64,000 nt of DNA from Drosophila pseudoobscura. Lineage: Eukaryota; Arthropoda; Insecta; Diptera; Drosophilidae. A model generated the notes under the pieces. It made no database searches, was not told the origin of the DNA, and was given only the letters and a program-made list of their open reading frames with translations. The translations under genes were made by a program, and so were the position numbers. This document shows, piece by piece, positions 58,451-64,000 of the stretch. Location of the stretch: contig NC_046683.1 in the NCBI RefSeq assembly GCF_009870125.1, forward strand, positions 49,677,869 to 49,741,868. Direction: 5' to 3'. Numbering within the stretch: the first letter of the stretch is position 1; every line of letters begins with the position of its first letter.

Positions 58451-59403
58451 AGGCAAACACGAAACTTTTCTAGGCTTATTTAATGCGGAAAACGAACGAA
58501 AAATACTGGGCCAAACACAACAACACGCGCAGCAGCTATTTGTAAAACGGACTGAAAACAAGAATGCACTCACACATACACAACTATTGGCTTCGTTGTG
58601 AGAGAGAGAGCAGAGAATGGCCACGAGGGCTGAACACTCTCCCTACCAGGGTTACAGAAGAATGTGAGCACGTATTAATTAATATGACGGACAGGCTGCG
58701 TTGACGGCTATTTAAATCGAATGGCTGAAACTAATAAATTTTATTTATGTGCAACATAATTGTCTGTTTATTTTCATTGCTAACAATTCATCAATTTGTC
58801 TGAATGAAAAGTGATCAAACTGCATATCGCAGCGCAAAAATATTCACATTCGTTTTGTGCCTGGCAGTGCTGTGTGTGGCTTGGCTCTCTTTCGGCGCAG
58901 CTGTTCTCGCCGTGTCACTGTGTGTGTGTGTTTCATAGGTATCGTCGTGCCAGACGCACTCCGAGAGGGTTGAATCGCTTGGAATATTCTGTGCCCCTTT
59001 GGCATTTCCTGAGAGCGGACACCGTCCATGTTTTCGTTTCGGTTTGTTGTGGCATTTTTGTGTGTTTTTGTTGCCGGCTCGTTCACGTTTTGCGCTTCCG
59101 AGCATTTTCAAGTGGAAATCTAGTGGGGCTGGAACTGTAATGTAAGTTTTGTCTTGTAAGTCAAAAATTTGCTCGTTCAGCTACACTAAAGCAACAGCAA
59201 ACGAGAAAGCAAGTTGGCGTCAAGCGACAGCAGTTAAAACCACCAATTACATTTGCTGCGGCCTCCCGCAGAGCCAGCGCGCCAAACAGCTGGTGTGCGC
59301 AGGCGACAAGAGTGTCGAAAACGACTTCGTCGTTCCATTGCTGTTATTATTTTGGATTTTCAATGCACAGTCTGCACATTCCGCACAGAAAACAACGCAC
59401 ACA
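58451..59403. promoter_or_regulatory. shared divergent promoter region
   Basis: About 950 bases separate the start codons of the two head-to-head MADF-BESS genes, so this must hold both 5'UTRs and promoters unless more upstream exons exist. Seen here: CTCTCTCTCACAAC GAGA-type sequence near 58,600, CCAGGGTTACAG near 58,648 and a GC-rich stretch 58,855-59,110. I cannot place either start site. Confidence 0.4.
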
Positions 59404-60394
59404 ATGAACACTCGGGCCAGTTTTCGGTTCCCGACGCCAAATGGTACGTGAGATGACCAATGTCACCAATATGATATATCGTATTTAATTATTAATATTT
59501 AAACTGTTGCAGATGGAATCGATATCCTAAAGGCCATCCAAAGCAAAACTCCAACTCCGGAGGTAAAGGAGAAGAATGTGAAAATATGCCGTTTGGTCTG
59601 CCAACATCCATGCCTCTTCGATCGTTCTAATGCGGCGTACAGCAAGAAGTCGCACATAAATGCAGCCTGGAGAGATATATCGAATAGAATGAACGATTCG
59701 AGTAAGTTTTCATCAACCAGATTTGTTTAATTTATATCAATTTTCTGTCTGAAAAGTCAATAGCTGCAAGGAGCGTTGGCGTAATATTCGTACCAGCTAC
59801 GCCCGATCCATAAAAGATGGATTTAATCAAACCAGAAAATATTACTTGGACGAGGAGGTCTCCTTTCTTAAGTCGCACATCACACCGGGAGTTCCCAGAC
59901 TTCCGCAGGGCCGACGCTCACGCGTCAATAATAAGGTGCACGGCCGTAGCGACAGCAACGAGTTCATTTTCGACACAGAGCATGCGCAAACGAAGTTGGA
60001 GCCCGACGACGAGGACACCGGAGATGACGCGAGCACTGGCAACGACTGCAAGTACGAGAACGGGGTGGTGCCCGTGCCGTGGGCCTCCATCAATCCCGAC
60101 GATGCCTTCCTACAGGGTCTGCGGCCCGAAATGGAACAGATGAACTTCCGTAAAAAGCTCTACTTCAAGAGTCGTGTTTACGCCCTGCTCGGCGAGATAT
60201 TTGATACTCCAGAGGACACCTCATTCTCCAACCACCAGTTGTCTGGCCGTTCCGATGCCAACGCCAACGCCAACGGAGCCATGTCGACTTCCTCAACCAC
60301 ATCCGTGCAGCCTTCTCGTTCGACCAAGAAAGTCAAGCCAAAGAAGCGAAAATCCTCAAAAGCTATATCTTATTTAAAAACAACACTGAAATAG
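59404..60394 (+). CDS. MADF-BESS domain protein
   Basis: Three exons: 59,404-59,443, 59,513-59,701 and 59,757-60,394, with GT/AG borders, giving 288 residues. The MADF domain (about 34-113) shows KICRLVCQHPCLFDRSNAAY, the invariant-type Trp in AAWRDIS, SCKERWRNIRTSYARS and YLDEEVSFLKSH. A BESS motif (about 191-226) reads PDDAFLQGLRPEMEQMNFRK. The C-terminus is basic (KKVKPKKRKSS), a likely nuclear localisation signal. The short acidic linker and overall size match small Drosophila MADF-BESS transcription regulators. It may be the orthologue of the D. melanogaster gene CG3919, but I cannot confirm that. The start has a good CACACAATG context; an upstream non-coding exon is possible. AATAAA at 60,399-60,404 follows the stop almost at once. 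Confidence 0.85.
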
Positions 60395-60398
60395 TTCA

Positions 60399-60404
60399 AA
60401 TAAA
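60399..60404 (+). terminator. poly(A) signal of the MADF-BESS gene
   Basis: AATAAA 5 bases after the stop codon, implying a very short 3'UTR unless a later site is used. Confidence 0.55.
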
Positions 60405-61154
60405 TACGATTACAATATGTATTTGGATTGGGTTGTTGCATGGGGTGGAGTGATAGGTAGTAGGGGTATCCGAATCGGATCCGAATCGAAGAAGTTCAAT
60501 TATGATTTCAGTATATATCGTATGTTTATTTTTAGCAAATACTTTTGTATACGTAAACATGGTTTTTGTGTTTTTTGTTTCTCTTTAAATAATATAATAA
60601 TTATTAAAAAATAGTATACATTTATAACGTTCCCGTATAATTTATGGCATAAAATATAATTGTTTTTTTTTCGGTTTTGTTTTTTTGCGTTGCTTGTGGA
60701 TTGGATTAATGTAATATTGTATATAAGGAAAGAGCGCTGCTACGAAGTTTGCTTCTTAGTCCCCTCGTGTCTCGATTTTATTGTTAAAAAAAAAAATACG
60801 TAAATTAGTTTCGATTAGTTATATATATGTACAATCATATCATTGATATTATCAGCGTATATTGGGCGGTGGTTGATGCAGCCGCATTGAAATTGAAGGA
60901 GCTCAAAAAAATTGCACTTTAAATTAATAATGTATGTATGTATGTATATGTATATAGAAGTACGCATACAGTTAAAAGTTCGGTTAAATGCAAAAAAAAA
61001 AAAAAAATGGTCGATTGGCAAGACCCTAATGGTTAGACCATCCATCAGGATTAGGGTATCGTATCGTATCCAACTACTATCAACTTAGAACTAACAAAAA
61101 TTGTGGCGCATTCTTCCCCTTCTCCCTCGCCCGCACTCGTCTAGCATCTACGTC
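60405..61154. other. convergent intergenic region / bbg 3'UTR
   Basis: AT-rich. On the minus strand an AATAAA at 60,782-60,777 lies about 375 bases past the bbg-like stop and is a likely poly(A) signal. Simple sequence includes TATG repeats near 60,935 and poly-A near 60,992. No additional gene seen. Confidence 0.5.
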
Positions 61155-64000
61155 TCAGGCGAAGCTGATCTTGACCGGCCCCAGCGGCAGTTGCTTCATG
61201 TAGTTCCAGGCATCGACGCGCGTCATGCGCGCCGTTGAGGCACCATTGATGCTCAGGATCTCGTCTCCATTGCGCACCTGGTTGGTCTTCTGGGCAGCAC
61301 CACCTAGACATGATAGAAGGGGGAGAGAGAGAGTGGAATGTGTTAATGGTATTGCTCCAGATGAAATAACAGGTAATAACGATGGATGACGCACCCATGA
61401 AGACCTTCTTGACAATGAGCGGTCGATTTCCTAGCGGCGAGTCGAAGCCTCCTTCGATGGAAAAGCCCAGACCGCAGCTATCCTTGACAATCTCCACGCA
61501 CCGAGCTCCAGCTCCACTGGCCGCCACATCCTCTGCTAAAGTAAGAAGGAACCTTCGATTAGAATCCACCTCTACGAGTATGTCGACTAGTATCTAGGAG
61601 TTTCTCCTCACCCTGTGCTCGAATCTCTGCTGCAATGGCATTCCGTGCCTCGGCTGCCCGCTCCAGCAGCTCGCTGGTGCTCAGCTTGGCGGCATCTCCG
61701 CGAGAGAGCTGACGTCGTGCACGAATGCCAGCGATGGTAGCCTCTGCATCATCGTCATGCAGACTGGCCGGCTGCTGTGGACTGCTGGACCCGGTGCTGG
61801 GGCTGGGCGTGGTGGTCACTGGCGAGTCGCCGCCTCCCGATTCCGCCTCATTGGACACGATGTCCAGGTCCAAGTCCAGAGATCGGGAGGCCTTGTGGTA
61901 GTTGCGCTTTCGCTCGTATTCCAGATCCGTCGGCTTCTCGTTGAGGGAGCTGAGCGAGCCCAGCGAAGAGCGTTTCTTGTTCAGAGCCTTCACAATCAGC
62001 GACTCGGAGCGGGTGACGACCAGCACCACCTCCGGACGGGGTGTCTAGGGGGAAAACTCTTGGTAAGCATCTGAATTGTAGGAGCTCCGTAGAATGTACT
62101 CACCTTGAGCACGCTGATCGACTCCCGATGCGTCAGGCCGCGCATGCTCATCCCATTTACGGCCAGGATGCGGTCTCCCTTCTTCAGGCGTCCATCCTTG
62201 GCCGCTGGCGTGTTGCTCAAGATCTTGTGTATCTGTAAATAATTAGAAAGACAGAAAGCCCATTAATTGCTGATCCTGATCCTTGGCCAAAGACGCCACC
62301 ACTCACCGTTATCTCCTTAGCCTCGTAGTCAGAGCCTCCGGCCAGTGTGATGCCAATGCTGCTCTCCGGATTATCCCTTTGCAGGACAATGATGAAGGCC
62401 TCGGGGCTCTTAAGCGGCGGATCGGCCTCCTCCACAATCTGCTGCACGTCCTGGGCCGTGATCAGGCTCTGGTTGCTGCCCAGCGAGGAGAAGCTGCCGA
62501 ACTCCGTCGCCGTCTCCTGGGTGGTGCTGACGTTCTGCGTGGTGGAGCTCACGCCGGAGGAGCTCGAGGCCAGCGAGTCGAGCGAGGAGAAGCGCTCGTG
62601 GTGCGGCTTCGCTGCGGCCACTGCTGGGTGCAGTGGCGTGTGCATCTTATGGTGCGCCGGGGCCTGGACCGCGGCTGCCGCTGCACTCCTCTCGAACTTC
62701 TCGCGCAGTTCGGCTGTGGTCTGGGACTTGGACGCCTCCCGCTTCGGCTCATAGGCTCGCTGCAAGGACACGGGCGCGGACACGGGCTTGGCCTGGGCCT
62801 GCATCTGCATCTGGAGTGGTTTCGGCTTGACCTGCTGGCTGGGATCCGCCTTGAAACTGGCCTTGCGCTCCTCGTCGATGAACATGGCACTGATCTTCGC
62901 CGGGGTGTCCGAGCGCCGGCTGCTGTCGTCCGTGTCCGAGGTCTGCTCCACGTAGGCGGCCACATTGATCAGCTTGTCCACCACCAGCTGCTTGCCCAGC
63001 TGCTGCTGGAGTTGCTGCTGCAACTGGTGCTGGTGCATCTGCTGCTTGTAGCTGGAGACGGGCTTCATGCGACGCCCGGCCAGGGTGCAGACCTCGCCAT
63101 CGGTGCTGTCATTGTCCTCCTCCTGGCCGCGGTTCTTCGCGTTCCGGCACTTGGCCGAGGCCAGGATGCTCTTCCTGTTGGAGAGGGCCGCTGGGTCGCC
63201 GCTGCCGCTGCCGCTCACCTGGCTCTTGAGCACCCGCCGTGTTAGATCCAGAGCTGGCGTGCTGCCCAGGGAGCTGCAGCTGGCCTGGGAGCCCGCCGAG
63301 GAGCCCGAGGTCAGGGTGGAGGTGTTGGAGCTGGCTATCGAGGTGTTCGTCTCCGAGCTGAGGGTTCGGGTGAGGGCAAACTTCTCGGGGGGCGTCGCCA
63401 CACGCGCTGTGCTGGAGAACACCGAGTCCGTGTCGCTCTCCTGGTCGGGCGGGGGCAGTGCCGGCGGCGGTGCCATCAGCCTGCAGATGCGATGGACAGT
63501 GGCAGGGATGCCGGTGGTAAGGGGTGTCAGAGGCGCACACAGGGAAGTGCGCGGCGGCTTGGCCGGCGGCTGGGACAGTTGCTGTTCCAACGGACGCCGC
63601 TGGCCGCCCGGGGAGAAGATGCTGCGGTAGGTGCTGTTGCTGCTGCCGCTGCTTATGCTATTTATGGCGAGTCCTCCTCCGTTGGTGCGGGAGCGGGTCT
63701 CGCCGAGACCGCTGTCGGTGCTGTCCTCCCCGCTGGCCGCCTTCACCTGGCTCTTGATCTCCGGGAGGTCGAGGATGGGCTCCAGCAGCTGCGGCCTCTC
63801 CGGGATGACTAGGCCCCTCAGCTTGGACAAGCTGCGGCGGCGCTGCTCCAGGATGTTGGTGATGGCCGCCTTCCGGTTGGCCGCCTCGCCCTCGCCCGAG
63901 AAGCTGATCCTGCGCTCCACAGCCGAGGCGGAGGCCGAGTAGGAGCCGCCGTGCGCCCTGCGCGGCAGCGAGGCGTAGTTGGAGGCGTAACTGTAGCTGG
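61155..64000 (-). CDS. bbg: PDZ scaffold protein, big bang-like (3' part)
   Basis: Five exons are visible: 64,000-62,307 (open at the window edge), 62,232-62,104, 62,044-61,612, 61,535-61,395 and 61,303-61,155, all with consensus splice sites and continuous phase, giving 847 C-terminal residues. A long Ser/Gln/Pro-rich segment precedes two PDZ domains. The first reads [57 protein letters not shown]. The second reads [50 protein letters not shown] and ends VKISFA-stop. Such domains bind C-terminal peptides at membrane-associated complexes. Two C-terminal PDZ domains after a disordered region, next to a stwl-like gene, suggest big bang, an epithelial/gut junctional scaffold; the name is from memory and moderate. 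The 5' end lies outside the window. Confidence 0.75.

Noticed and set aside
62283..63942. Long plus-strand frames (320 and 187 codons)
   Set aside because: Antisense shadows of the bbg-like exon, rich in Leu/Gly/Arg from reversed Gln/Ser/Pro codons.

Overview
The window is eukaryotic and almost certainly from a Drosophila genome. It has short consensus introns (GTAAGT/GTGAGT donors, pyrimidine-AG acceptors), TATA plus TCAGT core-promoter architecture, TATCGATA (DRE) elements, MADF-BESS proteins, a Tc1-like transposase relic and a DINE-1-like element with GTCY-type microsatellite. The DINE-like sequence resembles those I remember from the obscura group; this species-group call is inference. 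The two best-recognised genes look like stonewall (stwl) and big bang (bbg). From memory these sit close together on D. melanogaster 3L (Muller element D), which in the obscura group is the X-chromosome arm XR; this was not checked.

Layout. 1-12.7 kb holds no convincing coding gene: simple-sequence tracts, a (TC)n microsatellite, and a GC-rich candidate promoter/5'UTR zone near 10.1-11.2 kb. 12,764-14,132 (minus) is a complete three-exon gene for a 414-residue secreted protein built on 44-residue repeats, with a clear TATA box, initiator and upstream GATA-type sites. 14.7-47.0 kb is a very large repeat domain: about 66 copies of a 322-bp satellite in five blocks, separated by four copies of a roughly 2.4-kb spacer. 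Each spacer carries a two-exon gene-like unit, a large inverted repeat containing an antisense-oriented gene end, and a 135-bp element with perfect 29-bp inverted termini. A fifth, truncated gene-like copy ends the domain.

47,558-58,450 (minus) is the stwl-like MADF-BESS gene. Its roughly 7.9-kb first intron holds transposon relics and a tandem array that includes two near-identical extra copies of exon 1 (first half of the MADF DNA-binding domain), each open, each with an in-phase splice donor and an upstream TATCGATA site. 59,404-60,394 (plus) is a second, smaller MADF-BESS gene head-to-head with it. 61,155-64,000 (minus) is the 3' end of a multi-PDZ scaffold gene (bbg-like) that runs off the window.

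The two most unusual systems are (i) the satellite/palindrome/gene-fragment domain, which has the layout expected of a hairpin-RNA or ampliconic locus, and (ii) the duplicated first exons of the stwl-like gene, which could give alternative DNA-binding halves or be decaying duplicates. Both functional readings are inference; the sequence structures are directly visible.
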